From contig DAOQSN010000018.1 in the NCBI GenBank assembly GCA_035356615.1, positions 37,058 through 101,057 on the forward strand: DNA of 64,000 bases, in the 5' to 3' direction. The notes under the pieces were generated by a model that saw only the letters and a list, made by a program, of their open reading frames with translations, searched no databases and was not told where the DNA came from. Position numbers and translations under genes: made by a program. Each line of letters begins with the position of its first letter. Positions within the stretch are counted from its first letter, which is position 1. This DNA comes from JAKQDH01 sp029558835. GTDB lineage: Bacteria; Planctomycetota; Phycisphaerae; UBA1845. Positions 27,065 to 36,171 of the stretch are shown one piece after another.

Positions 27065-28255
27065 TTACGTGGGCCGGATGAATTGCCCCATCAACAGATG
27101 CCCCGGGTCGATGAACAGCCTGCTCAGGCGGGCCGCCGCGTCGTGGAAGGGCAGCTGCTCGACGGCATCCACGCCGGTGCCGGCGTAGGCGAACAGCGGC
27201 GGCACGGCCGAGTGGGCCTTCGTCGAAACCGGCGTCGGATGATCCGGCGCGACCAGCATGCGCCAGCGCTCGCCGCGCCGCAGCTTCTGCAGCACCGGCC
27301 CGACGATGTACTCGTCGATGCGCTCCAACGCCTTGATCTTCTCGCCCGCGTCGCCGAGGTGGCCCGCCTCGTCGGCCGCCTCAACGTGCACGACCACCAT
27401 GTCGTATTGATCAAGGGCGGCCAGGGCGGCGTCGCGCTTGCCGGCGTAGTTCGTGTCGATGTAACCCGTCGCGCCGGGCACCTCGATGAGTTGCATGCCC
27501 ATGCAGACGCCGAGCCCGCGGATGATGTCCACCGCGGTAATCACCACCCCGCGACACCCGAAACGCTGCGCGAACGGATCCAGCCGCGTCGGCTTGCCCT
27601 GCCCCCACAGCCAGATGTGCGTCACCGGATCCCGTCCCGCGCGCCGCCGGGCCTGATTCACCGGATGATCCGCGAGCATGCCGGCCGCGCGCTGCATGAT
27701 GGCTTCGAGCCGTTCCGCGCCGGCTCCCTGCGGACGGTGCTGCGTTACTGGCTGATCCGGAATGTCGTGCGGTGGAGCACATTTGACCTGCATATCCTGC
27801 GCCTGCCCGAGGATCAACAGGTTGCGATACGACACCCCGGCGTGGAAGCGCAGCGGCTCGCCCGCGAACGTCTCGTTGAGGCTGGGGATGAGCTGGTCGA
27901 CCTCGCTCTGGGCGATGTGGCCGGCCGTGAAGTCCTTCATCCGCCCGTCGAGGATCGTGACGAAGTTGCAGCGGAAGATGAGCTCGTCGGCCCGGGCGGA
28001 CAGACCGCGGGCGGCCGCTTCGAGCGGTGCCCGACCGGAGTAGTACTTGGCCGGGTCGTAGCCGAACAGGGTGAGCGTGGCCACGTCAGTGCCGGGGATG
28101 AAGCCGTCCGGCACGGTGACGGCCCGACCCAGTCGCCCGTGCAGCGCCACCCAATCCATGTTGGGCACCTGCGCGGCTTCGAGCGGTGTTCGTCCCTCGA
28201 GTTGCGGCAGCGGCTCGTCGGCCGCCCCATCCGGTAGAATCACGGCGTATTTCAT
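27065..28255 (-). CDS. ApgM-family phosphotransferase: phosphoglycerate mutase or proposed homoserine kinase
   Basis: A 396-residue member of the archaeal-type cofactor-independent phosphoglycerate mutase family (alkaline phosphatase superfamily). The first metal motif is I-L-P-D-G-A-A-D at residues 6-13. The nucleophile region is F-I-P-G-T-D-V-A-T-L near residue 53, with later metal ligands in V-V-H-V-E-A-A-D-E-A-G-H and V-A-P-D-H-P-T-P. Either it interconverts 2- and 3-phosphoglycerate, or it belongs to the subfamily that has been proposed as a homoserine kinase. The nucleophile position reads Thr where I expect Ser. thrC lies 5 kb away. The start is ATG 28255. Confidence 0.85.
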   Translation of the reverse strand: MKYAVILPDGAADEPLPQLEGRTPLEAAQVPNMDWVALHGRLGRAVTVPDGFIPGTDVATLTLFGYDPAKYYSGRAPLEAAARGLSARADELIFRCNFVTILDGRMKDFTAGHIAQSEVDQLIPSLNETFAGEPLRFHAGVSYRNLLILGQAQDMQVKCAPPHDIPDQPVTQHRPQGAGAERLEAIMQRAAGMLADHPVNQARRRAGRDPVTHIWLWGQGKPTRLDPFAQRFGCRGVVITAVDIIRGLGVCMGMQLIEVPGATGYIDTNYAGKRDAALAALDQYDMVVVHVEAADEAGHLGDAGEKIKALERIDEYIVGPVLQKLRRGERWRMLVAPDHPTPVSTKAHSAVPPLFAYAGTGVDAVEQLPFHDAAARLSRLFIDPGHLLMGQFIRPT

Positions 28256-28870
28256 CGCGTGGTTCGTCCTGTATACGTCGTCCGCTGGTGCGGCCGTCGT
28301 CAACTCGCTGCCCCTCGCTTGCGCTCGGGCTCGGAGGGGCGCCGCGCGCTTCCGCTCGATCCAGGTGCCCGGCGTGCGCAGGGGCAGCCCCTCGCACCCT
28401 TGTTGCCATCACCCGGATAGTAGACACGCCGCGTCCCTACCGCGAGCCGCTCGGCCGCTTCCGCCACCTCTCGTCGTGGTTGCAGTGATGCTGGAATCTT
28501 CGCAGATGAAACAAGCCGTTACTGTGCGCAATCAACCGGCCGCCGCTGGAAACCTCTGAGTTCGGAGCGGCGTTCGCGGCCCGTTGAACGACTCATGGTC
28601 CGCAGTCGGTGCTTCGCAGGCCGCTGCCCCTGATGCCCTCCACGTCGGCCGGGGGGGGCGAGGCTGGGAAGAGATCCCCCGCGTGGCCCTGTGACCTGGC
28701 CTGGCCCTACTGACGTTGTGGGTCCCAATGCCGGGCAAGGGATTGGCGCCCAGACTCGGCCGACGCTCGTTCTTCAGCAGGCGGTTCGCGCGCGAGCTTC
28801 TGGGTGAGGAACGGTCGTGTGGTTCGAGGTCACGGACGCGGTTGGGCAGGGCTTCCCCGTTCGTTCGTCG
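28256..28870. other. intergenic region, no gene recognised
   Basis: About 600 bases. It contains the pseudo-palindrome CCCCTCGCTTGCGCTCGGGC around 28312-28335, but no supported gene, tRNA-like T-arm or terminator. Open frames here lack start signals and protein-like composition. Confidence 0.45.
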
Positions 28871-30370
28871 TCACGGCGATGCGCAACCACTCGGGAGTCC
28901 GTGCGTTCCAGACGCGAATTCCGGACCCGGTGATACCATCAAACCCGCGCCTGGCTGGGTGCGTGACAGGACAAAGTCCCGGCAGTTCTTCCGACCCTGG
29001 CTGAGGTTCCTGCGATAGGACAGGTTGGCCACCAAGGCGATGAGCGGCTTGCGCCGGTGCCACAAGCTTCCCCAGACCCGACGAAGGGTGTTGCTCAGCG
29101 AATAGAAGGTCTGGTCACAGACTTCCATTTCCTGAACGAGCTCTGCGCAGGAGAAGTGTCGGTAGCAGGCAACGGGGAACGTCAACGTGTAGTGCTTCCA
29201 ATCTTCCGGGAACCTGTCGGCAGCGATCCGACCCTGGGCCGTAAGGTCGTCCCACAGCCGCGTACCGGGCAGCGGCGTGAGAAACAGGGTGTTGAGGATA
29301 TCGATGCCGTAATCCTCGGCCGCCGCCGCAATCCGTCGACCGATGCCGGGTTCGTCCGAATCCAACCCCATGATGAACGAACCGGCGACGAGGATCCGGT
29401 GCCGCTGGATGCGGCGAACCGACGCGGCGAAGTCGCGGCCTCTAACGAGGTTGAACTTCTTGCCGACTTCCCGCAGGCCTGCAGCCGTTGGCGATTCGAA
29501 GCCGATGAAGACACCGGCGCAGCCGGCCTGGGCCGCCAGCGCCAGCAGCTCGTCGTCGTCCGCGATATTGATCGTCACCTGGGCAATCCATTGCTTGCCC
29601 AGATTGGCCTGAATCAGGGCGCGGAACAGCTCCTTGGTCCGGGCCAGGTGTTCACGACTCGTGCCCACGAGGTTGTCATCCACCACGAGTACGAGCTTCT
29701 CCTGGATGGCGGCGAACTCACGCACCACGTCGGCCACGGGCCGCTGGCGATAGCGATAACCGTTAAACGCGGTGACACTGCAAAAGCTGCAATTGAGCGG
29801 GCAGCCCCGGGTGGTCTGGATCGAGCCGAACGCGTAATCGCCGGCGAGCAGGTCGTGCCGGGCGGGCGGCACCTGGTCCATCTCGATCTGGGCTCCCGCG
29901 TACAGGGGCCGCAAGAGGCCCTGCCGGGCATCTTCCAGCACCTGTGCCCAGACGGGCTCCGCCTCTCCCGTCACCACGGAGTCCACACGCCCCGCGGCCT
30001 CGTCGGCGCACATGGTGGCGTGAATGCCACCCATGACTACCGGCACGCCGCGGTCACGGAATACGGCCGCGATTCTGTACGCGCGGTTGGCCTGGGAGGT
30101 GAACGCCGTCACACCCACCAGGTCGGGACGCGGCAGGCTGGCATAGTCAGGCGTGCGGACATTCTCGTCAAAAACTGAAATCTCCCACTCCGGTGGCGTA
30201 AGCGCCGCCAAGGCCAGCAGGCCCAGTGGTTTCCAGATGCGGTAGCGATTCCACCGGCTGCCGTCGAGGTCGGCAAGGCCGACAAGGGCGTTACGCGGGT
30301 TGATCAAGTATAGACGAATGGTCGTGGTCCTTTCCGGGTGTGCGGCCTCGGGCTGGGTTGGCCAATCCAC
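28871..30370 (-). CDS. B12-binding-domain radical SAM protein
   Basis: About 482-499 residues. The N-terminal cobalamin-binding-like Rossmann domain (about 18-160) starts I-R-L-Y-L-I-N-P-R-N, with G-V-T-A-F-T-S and V-V-M-G-G-I-H-A-T. The radical SAM core starts with T-T-R-G-C-P-L-N-C-S-F-C, the C-x3-C-x2-C [4Fe-4S] motif, near residue 205. It is of the BchE/HpnJ-like COG1032 type, which do methylations, cyclisations or rearrangements by radical chemistry. The formal start is GTG 30370, but that codon has no ribosome-binding site. An ATT at 30319, with GGAAAGGA seven bases before it, falls exactly where such proteins begin. Third gene of a minus-strand operon. Substrate unknown. Confidence 0.88.
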   Translation of the reverse strand: MDWPTQPEAAHPERTTTIRLYLINPRNALVGLADLDGSRWNRYRIWKPLGLLALAALTPPEWEISVFDENVRTPDYASLPRPDLVGVTAFTSQANRAYRIAAVFRDRGVPVVMGGIHATMCADEAAGRVDSVVTGEAEPVWAQVLEDARQGLLRPLYAGAQIEMDQVPPARHDLLAGDYAFGSIQTTRGCPLNCSFCSVTAFNGYRYRQRPVADVVREFAAIQEKLVLVVDDNLVGTSREHLARTKELFRALIQANLGKQWIAQVTINIADDDELLALAAQAGCAGVFIGFESPTAAGLREVGKKFNLVRGRDFAASVRRIQRHRILVAGSFIMGLDSDEPGIGRRIAAAAEDYGIDILNTLFLTPLPGTRLWDDLTAQGRIAADRFPEDWKHYTLTFPVACYRHFSCAELVQEMEVCDQTFYSLSNTLRRVWGSLWHRRKPLIALVANLSYRRNLSQGRKNCRDFVLSRTQPGAGLMVSPGPEFASGTHGLPSGCASP

Positions 30371-30508
30371 TCCGGCGGATCAGCCTGGCACACTGGATGG
30401 TACGCCCGCCGCCGCAGCGGGCGCCCGCGCTGGACCCCGGGCTTTCGGCACAAGGTCCCGTGCCGGGATTGCCGCGGCGAGAGCTTCTCATTGGTGTGCT
30501 GTTGAAGT

Positions 30509-32389
30509 TCATAGGGCGGCGGCCACCACGGTGCTGACGTTGTCCAACGGCATCGGCGGGGACGAGGCCGGCGATGCGGCGCGGGAGCGAACATGCTCGA
30601 TCGCCCAGTTCATCTCGTTGCCGTCGGCGGCGTCGATCATGGGGATGCGGGCCATGGTCAGGCCGCCGTGGACTTCGATCGGACCGCGGCTCAGCCGCCA
30701 AGCCCAGGCGAGCATCCTGGGAATGGTCGGCAACAGCGCGAGCTGTCCAATGAGCTGGTACATGAAGCGTTTTGGGGAAACGGAGTCTCTGCGCAACCCG
30801 AACAGCGTGCGGATCGTATTGACGGGGTTGTAGAAGGCGACGTAGGCACGCAGCAGATTCAGTTGCTGCTGCCAGGGGCGGGGATGCTGTGACGCCACGA
30901 CGTGATTGCCGTCCTGAAACGCATCCGGCACCGGCCTGCCGCCCACTTGCCGATACACGGCACGGGCAGTCAGTGCGCGTTCCAGGTTCCGGGTGCCCAT
31001 GGCCGGCCCGAGGTACGTGCATTGGTAACTGACCGCGCCCCGGTCGAACAGATAGCGCGCCTGGTTCAGGAGTCCGGAGAGGTCACCCGGCGCCGAACGC
31101 AGCGGCTGGGCGTCGCTGTGAATCATCATCGCGTGCGGCTGAATACCGAGCTTCTGCAGCAGGTTGAAGATCTGCTCGGTGCGCTGCGCGCTCTGTCCTT
31201 TCTTCACGAGCGCGCCGCTGAGGTCCTCAATCCCGAACCAGAGCCCGCGCAGGCCGGCCTTGCGGCATAGGGGCAGCAGGTCCCGATTCAGGAAGACGTC
31301 CGCCTGGGTGGCCTCGGTGTAGAACCTGATCCGCCGACCGAGGGGCACGCCGCCGGTTGCGGTTCGGCCGAGCTCGCCCATCAGGGCCGCAACCGAATCG
31401 CGATCGTTGAAGAAGTTGTCATCCGTCCCGAAGAACGTGCGGATGCCGAAGTTCTCATGAATTTGCTTGATCTCCGCCGCGAATCGGGACGGGCTCTTGT
31501 GCCGCCAGGTCCGCTGATTCGCCGCGGGAATCGGACAGTAGGGACAACTGAACCGACAGCCTTGCGTGGTAACCATCGAGGCGATGCGCGACAGCTTCCC
31601 AATGCGTTGCGGCGTGCAGGGCCGCGGCGACAGCGTCCGGCGGCGGTGAGGGGGCTCGATCATCCGATAGCCGGCGTCCGGCATGGGCAGTTCGTCCAGG
31701 TCACGCAGGAGCCGCTGTACCCCCGTGTTGACGGCAATCGGCTCCCCGGCGTGCGCGTCCGGGGACAAATAGACCAATCCGGGCACGCGGTTGAGTCGGC
31801 CCGCCCGCCGCGCCTGCTCGAATGCGTCCCGTGGGGTGAGGTTGGCCTGACCATCGGCCAGAATGGTGTACAGCAGGTCCAGCAGCACGAAAGCTTCCCC
31901 GGTCACCACGCAGTCGGCACCGATGCCCGGTTCCGGGCCCAGCTCGAAGAAGTCGGTCGGCTCATAGATCGCCTTCGGGCCGCCTGCCAGAATCAGCGGA
32001 CGGGCTGCGCCCATGCGGTGAGCATCGCGAACCAGCGCATAGGCCGGCGCGGCGTGTACCTGCATGGCTGACACCAGCAGGATGTCCAGCGGCCTGCCAT
32101 TCAAGCGCATCCGGCTCGGAACGACATTCCGTGACCACTGCTGCAACACGATGCGGACGTTGGCAAAACCCGCCTCGTGCAACACATCTCCCAGCAAACG
32201 CACCGAGCACGGCGCCAGACGCTTGTCCGCGTACCAGAATGGCAGCATGCGCGTGCGGAAGTCAAACGCATAGATGATTCCGATGGCCAGTTCGTGGGCA
32301 TGCGTCAACCGCCGCAGCGCAAAGACGCGCTGCCGGAACTCACCGTCCGGCAGGTATACGTCACCACGAGCTCGGCGCGGGAGTTCCAT
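30509..32389 (-). CDS. B12-binding-type radical SAM protein
   Basis: A 626-residue protein. The N-terminal 200 residues look like a divergent B12-binding domain (D-I-L-L-V-S-A-M-Q-V-H and L-I-L-A-G-G-P-K-A-I). The SAM core carries T-T-Q-G-C-R-F-S-C-P-Y-C near residue 276 and a later E-A-T-Q-A-D and L-W-F-G-I-E-D typical of the barrel. A C-terminal helical region (about 500-600) follows. It lies 3 bases after the stop of the 94-residue gene and about 140 bases before the second radical SAM gene, all on the same strand. The two enzymes differ in length and sequence, so they are likely successive steps rather than duplicates. Confidence 0.87.
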   Translation of the reverse strand: MELPRRARGDVYLPDGEFRQRVFALRRLTHAHELAIGIIYAFDFRTRMLPFWYADKRLAPCSVRLLGDVLHEAGFANVRIVLQQWSRNVVPSRMRLNGRPLDILLVSAMQVHAAPAYALVRDAHRMGAARPLILAGGPKAIYEPTDFFELGPEPGIGADCVVTGEAFVLLDLLYTILADGQANLTPRDAFEQARRAGRLNRVPGLVYLSPDAHAGEPIAVNTGVQRLLRDLDELPMPDAGYRMIEPPHRRRTLSPRPCTPQRIGKLSRIASMVTTQGCRFSCPYCPIPAANQRTWRHKSPSRFAAEIKQIHENFGIRTFFGTDDNFFNDRDSVAALMGELGRTATGGVPLGRRIRFYTEATQADVFLNRDLLPLCRKAGLRGLWFGIEDLSGALVKKGQSAQRTEQIFNLLQKLGIQPHAMMIHSDAQPLRSAPGDLSGLLNQARYLFDRGAVSYQCTYLGPAMGTRNLERALTARAVYRQVGGRPVPDAFQDGNHVVASQHPRPWQQQLNLLRAYVAFYNPVNTIRTLFGLRRDSVSPKRFMYQLIGQLALLPTIPRMLAWAWRLSRGPIEVHGGLTMARIPMIDAADGNEMNWAIEHVRSRAASPASSPPMPLDNVSTVVAAAL

Positions 32390-32392
32390 CGC

Positions 32393-32677
32393 TCAGTCCT
32401 GCGGGCGCACGCTGCGACGCAGCCGCAGCCGCGACCGTCGGTCCCCTGTTTGCGTGTCCAGCGTCAGGTGCGTCATCGCGCTGGATACGGCCTCGTCCAG
32501 CAACAACACCTTGCGGCCATCGTGGCTGAAGGCTGTGTCGCCGGTGCATTCATGGTCGAGACCCAGCTTCCAGCCGCCCTGGCGACGCGTGAATCGCAGG
32601 GCCACGTCGTCAGCGGCACCCTTGCGGACCAGGCGGCGGGATAGCCGCTCGAGTGCGGGCGTCGTTACGGTCAGCAT
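32393..32677 (-). CDS. small protein, possibly IscA/HesB-fold without cysteines
   Basis: A 94-residue protein beginning M-L-T-V-T-T-P-A-L-E-R-L. The order of predicted strands (V-A-L-R-F-T-R-R, W-K-L-G-L-D, D-T-A-F-S-H-D-G-R-K-V-L-L-L-D, T-H-L-T-L-D) recalls the IscA/HesB fold. However, the three cluster-binding cysteines are absent; the only Cys (H-E-C-T-G-D) is out of place. It is the first gene of the operon with two radical SAM enzymes, 3 bases upstream of the next start. A structural or substrate-binding role is possible, but the fold assignment is tentative. Confidence 0.6.
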   Translation of the reverse strand: MLTVTTPALERLSRRLVRKGAADDVALRFTRRQGGWKLGLDHECTGDTAFSHDGRKVLLLDEAVSSAMTHLTLDTQTGDRRSRLRLRRSVRPQD

Positions 32678-34073
32678 ATGTCACCGTCCTTTCGTCTTAC
32701 ACAGTCGCGCCGGCACGGTGCCGTCCGGAACGGGCGGCGGCGGCACCGGCTGCAGCAAGTCTTCCCGACCCTCCGGAAAACGCCGGGTTCCCCTCCCCTC
32801 AAGTCCCTGCCGGCCGTTCGTTGCCTCAGATGTCCACGTCGACCTGATTCGCCGGCAGGTCCACCGGGGCGACGGGTCCGCGCGCGAGCCCTTTCACCAT
32901 CGCTCCCGAGCCGACTCGGTTTCAGCCGTCGCCTCACCCACCTTCGCGCCGATGATCCGCCCGGTCTCGCGCTGCCGCGGACCCGCACCACCGGCAAGGA
33001 ACTGCCGATGAAACTCCAGCACCCTGGCAGCGTCGTTCGCGGTCCTGGTCACAGAGGTCTCGTCCTTCAACACGGTCGCGCGCAGCACGATGACCAGGGC
33101 ATTGTGCCTCAGAACCACAGTTGTTGCAGTAGGCCGCTCACCGGTGCGTTCGGGCTGCAACGCCTCGACCTCCTGCGCGATCCGCCGCGCCCGACTCGGA
33201 CTTCTCCACGCGAGCCTTGCCCTGGCCCCCACTGCCCGTCCGGGGGCGGAAAGCAAAAAAAACAGCCGACATGGTCGAACACGTGCGATCGTTCAACCAC
33301 GTCGGCCTACTTGTCAACGGGCCCCCCAACTCGGCTGGGTTGCCCTTCGAATCGTCATCCGACGTCTGCGCTTGGGACCGCCGTGAGCGCTCTTGCGCGG
33401 GTCTCGCGCTCACCCCCACCAACCTTATGATACCGCCTTGCGCGGGGGCTGCAAGTCGTTCCCCGCGGCTGAACCACGCGCGCGGGCTGCCGGGCGGCTG
33501 TCCGCGCACAGTCCTCGACTTCTTTCTGTGAGAGCTTCTAAACGGCACACTGTACTTATTGAGTGCACAATGCAGACGCGGGGCAATCGAAGGCGCAATC
33601 TGTGTGGGCATCCGCGACTTGGAAAGGGCGCACGTGGGGCAACCCAAAGGACGAGAATACCCACTTGAGGGGCGATGCTCTGGTGGTCAGGCTCCAGGAC
33701 CTCTTGACCGCGGCCGCGCCGCGTTGGCCCGAGTTAACCCCTGGCGGAGGAACGGGGGGAGTTGTTCAAGCAGCTCGCAGCGCAGTCGATCGAGACCGCC
33801 CGGCTGGTGCCGGCAGCCGTGGGTCTGGAGGTCACCGACGTGAATGTCGGCAGTCCGCCCGGCCGCATCCGCACCGCAACTGGCGAAAAGGCCTTGGCCC
33901 GCACCCTGGTCACCGCGCCGGGTTCCGCGAGAAGAAGCCCAGACCAAGAGGCACGAACACCCGGCTGCCCGAATTGGGTCGTTCCCGGAGCATGTCAAAC
34001 TTGGCGTTGGTCCGGTGGTTGACGTCGTACCGAGGCCCGGACCCTCACGAGCGGTCCGTAGCGGCTTTGGTGG
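32678..34073. other. gene-poor, apparently decayed region
   Basis: About 1.4 kb in which no intact gene is convincing on either strand. Protein-like fragments appear in more than one frame on the minus strand: a DUF2294-like stretch at 32894-33256 and, near 33900-34010, K-F-D-M-L-R-E-R-P-N-S-G-S-R-V-F-V-P-L, which soon meets a stop. These look like remains of genes broken by frameshifts. It lies between the radical SAM operon and the sigma factor gene. Confidence 0.5.
32894..33256 (-). pseudogene. possible DUF2294-like remnant
   Basis: A 120-codon frame. Its middle (T-G-E-R-P-T-A-T-T-V-V-L, N-A-L-V-I-V-L-R-A-T-V-L, E-F-H-R-Q-F-L, T-G-R-I-I-G-A-K-V) follows the order of conserved positions I remember for DUF2294. 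The usual end is missing: the frame stops after E-S-A-R-E-R-W. The N-terminal 25 residues look like non-coding translation. A broken gene is the simplest reading; chance resemblance is possible. Confidence 0.3.
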
Positions 34074-35744
34074 CTATGTACTGCCCAAGGCGAAGGCGAC
34101 CTGGGGACCCAGGACTTCGCGCAGTTGCTGAAGGGCCCGACGCTCAATCTGGCGGATCCGCTCCTTCGTCACGCCGAAACGCGTGCCCAGTTGTTCGAGC
34201 GTGAGCGACTCGCGCTGCGAAGACAGACCGAAATGCTGCGTAACGATCTCGCGCTCGCGCTCATCCAGCGCGTCCAGTGCGGCCGCCAGCGTCTGCCGCA
34301 CCTGCTGCCGCTCGTCGGCGGGAACCGGTGCCGGCCGGTCGTCCGCCGCCGACTCGAGCAACTCGTCCTGCCCCGTGACGTACCGGTGGTAGTGGTAACG
34401 CTGCTCGGGAATGGACCGGGCGTAGTTCTTCATGATCGCCCACGTCGCATACGTGCTGAACTTGTTGCCCCGAGCGAAATCAAACTTCTCCACCGCCCGC
34501 ATCATCGACATGTTGCCGTCGCTGACCACCTCAAAGAAGTCGTCCCCTGTGCCGACGTGACGCTTGGCAATGCTCACCACCAGACGAAGGTTCGCCCGCA
34601 CGATGCGCTGCTTGATCCCGTCACTTCGGGCGAGCAACGCCCGCACCGCTTCCACGTCTTCCGCCGACGCGGTCTCGGGCTTCAGCGACTTGATCTTCCG
34701 CACCGCCAGGTACTTCAGGTAGTTGTAACGCCGGAACACGTCCTGTTCCTGCGCGAACGTCAGCAGTGGAATCGAATACAACGAGCGCAAGTAGGCCGGC
34801 ACGCCGCCGGGCGCCCGCCGCCCGGTCCCCACCTCTTCCGGTGGTTCCGGCACCTCCAGAATCAGCGCGTCGGCGTGCGGAGCGTCAAACAGCTCGTTCG
34901 GTATGAACTCCGGCGGATTGTGCCGCCACAACCGCACCTGCACCGCCCGCAGCACGGCCTCGATCGCCTCGGGCGACGTCTCGAACGCCCGGGCAATGCT
35001 CGCCACCGCTTCGCCGGCCGCCCGGCACGACCAGATCGCTTCCTCCCGTGCGGAAGCAAAGCCCGGCCCGTGCCCCGCAAACAGCGGTGGCTGCCCTCCC
35101 GACGCCTCGTAGCGCCGCAACGTATACCGTACGGTCTCCACCGCGCGTCCCGTCTCCTCCGCCACCACCCGCGCCAAGGCGTGCATGCGCAACGGCCGCT
35201 CCGCCAGAATCGCCCGGGCTCGCTCCACAATCTGCTTCCGCTCGACCACGCTGAGCTGGCTGAACGACGCTCCGCGCGCCACCAGGTCCGCGTTCCGCTT
35301 GACGAACCCGTCCACCGCTGACCGCAGGAACACCAGCCGGTTCACCGCGTCGGGGAACACCGCCCGCAACCCCAGCAGCCCCCGCGCCCGCCATCGCCGG
35401 ATGGTCTTCGTGCTGACGCACAATTCCTTCGCCACCTGCTCGTGGGTCAGATACGGCTCCGGCATCTCGGCGACGCTCAGACCGGCCTGGCGGCTCAGCA
35501 TCTCTCCGAGCGCTACCAGGTCGCTTACCAGGGCTTTCCCGGGCAGCGATGCACTCGGTGCGGTTCCACGTTTCTGATAGCCGGTGATGTGGTAGCAAAC
35601 GAACTCGTACGGGTAGGAAGCGTCGCGCTCCACCAGCCCCAGCAGCTTCTGGATGCCCGCGAGCTGCGCAAACCGCAACCGTCGTGGCGACAGCGTCAAC
35701 TGATGCGCCAACTCAGCCAGGTTGCGATTCACGAAGGCCGGCAT
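34074..35744 (-). CDS. sigma-70 family RNA polymerase sigma factor with N-terminal MerR-like HTH
   Basis: A 556-residue sigma factor starting at ATG 35744 (GGAGGAG just upstream). The C-terminal half is a normal sigma-70 core. Region 2 has N-L-R-L-V-V-S-I-A-K-R-H and F-S-T-Y-A-T-W-A-I-M. Region 4 ends with L-E-Q-L-G-T-R-F-G-V-T-K-E-R-I-R-Q-I-E. The first 350 residues are unusual. They include a MerR/excisionase-like HTH at about 98-150 (Y-L-T-H-E-Q-V-A-K-E-L-C-V-S-T-K-T-I-R-R-W), then a repeat-like helical region with R-A-R-A-I-L-A-E-R. Region 1.1 is missing and region 3 is short. It is probably an alternative or phylum-specific group 2-3 factor. Confidence 0.88.
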   Translation of the reverse strand: MPAFVNRNLAELAHQLTLSPRRLRFAQLAGIQKLLGLVERDASYPYEFVCYHITGYQKRGTAPSASLPGKALVSDLVALGEMLSRQAGLSVAEMPEPYLTHEQVAKELCVSTKTIRRWRARGLLGLRAVFPDAVNRLVFLRSAVDGFVKRNADLVARGASFSQLSVVERKQIVERARAILAERPLRMHALARVVAEETGRAVETVRYTLRRYEASGGQPPLFAGHGPGFASAREEAIWSCRAAGEAVASIARAFETSPEAIEAVLRAVQVRLWRHNPPEFIPNELFDAPHADALILEVPEPPEEVGTGRRAPGGVPAYLRSLYSIPLLTFAQEQDVFRRYNYLKYLAVRKIKSLKPETASAEDVEAVRALLARSDGIKQRIVRANLRLVVSIAKRHVGTGDDFFEVVSDGNMSMMRAVEKFDFARGNKFSTYATWAIMKNYARSIPEQRYHYHRYVTGQDELLESAADDRPAPVPADERQQVRQTLAAALDALDEREREIVTQHFGLSSQRESLTLEQLGTRFGVTKERIRQIERRALQQLREVLGPQVAFALGST

Positions 35745-36171
35745 GCGCTCCTCCGTCAATCCTGCGTCGGCGGGCACGGCTGCACCCGATGAACCGGACG
35801 GCCGTGCGCCCGCACGCATCGCTAGCGGCTCCCGCCGCTGGCGCGCCGCCGTCCGGAACACAGCCTACAACCCACCCCATTTTGATTATCGCCCGGCATC
35901 CTGGATTGGTCAAGGGCGCGTGGAAAACGAAACGCGAGTCACCCAGCCTGCCGACGGGGCTCGGCCGGCGGCTGCAAACGCCGGCGCTGGACATAAACCA
36001 CCATCACAGCCTCACTTACGTCGTGTGGGTCACAGTAAGCCGGACCGCGGATGTCGCGTCGACCACCCGCTACCGGCGTTGAAAGCTGTGAAGGTCCCCG
36101 GTGGCCATGTGCCCGAGGCAGGCCAGCACTCGTCCGGCGTGCTTGCTTGGGCGGAGTCACGCCGACGGACT
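35745..36171. other. intergenic region, no gene recognised
   Basis: About 430 bases between the coiled-coil gene and the sigma factor gene, both on the minus strand. It should carry the sigma gene promoter. Nothing specific recognised; composition is less GC-biased around 35880-36040. Confidence 0.4.

Noticed and set aside
28817..28850. TTCGA-containing stretch as a tRNA T-arm
   Set aside because: The arms do not pair and no acceptor or anticodon stem can be placed around it. No tRNA was found anywhere in the window.
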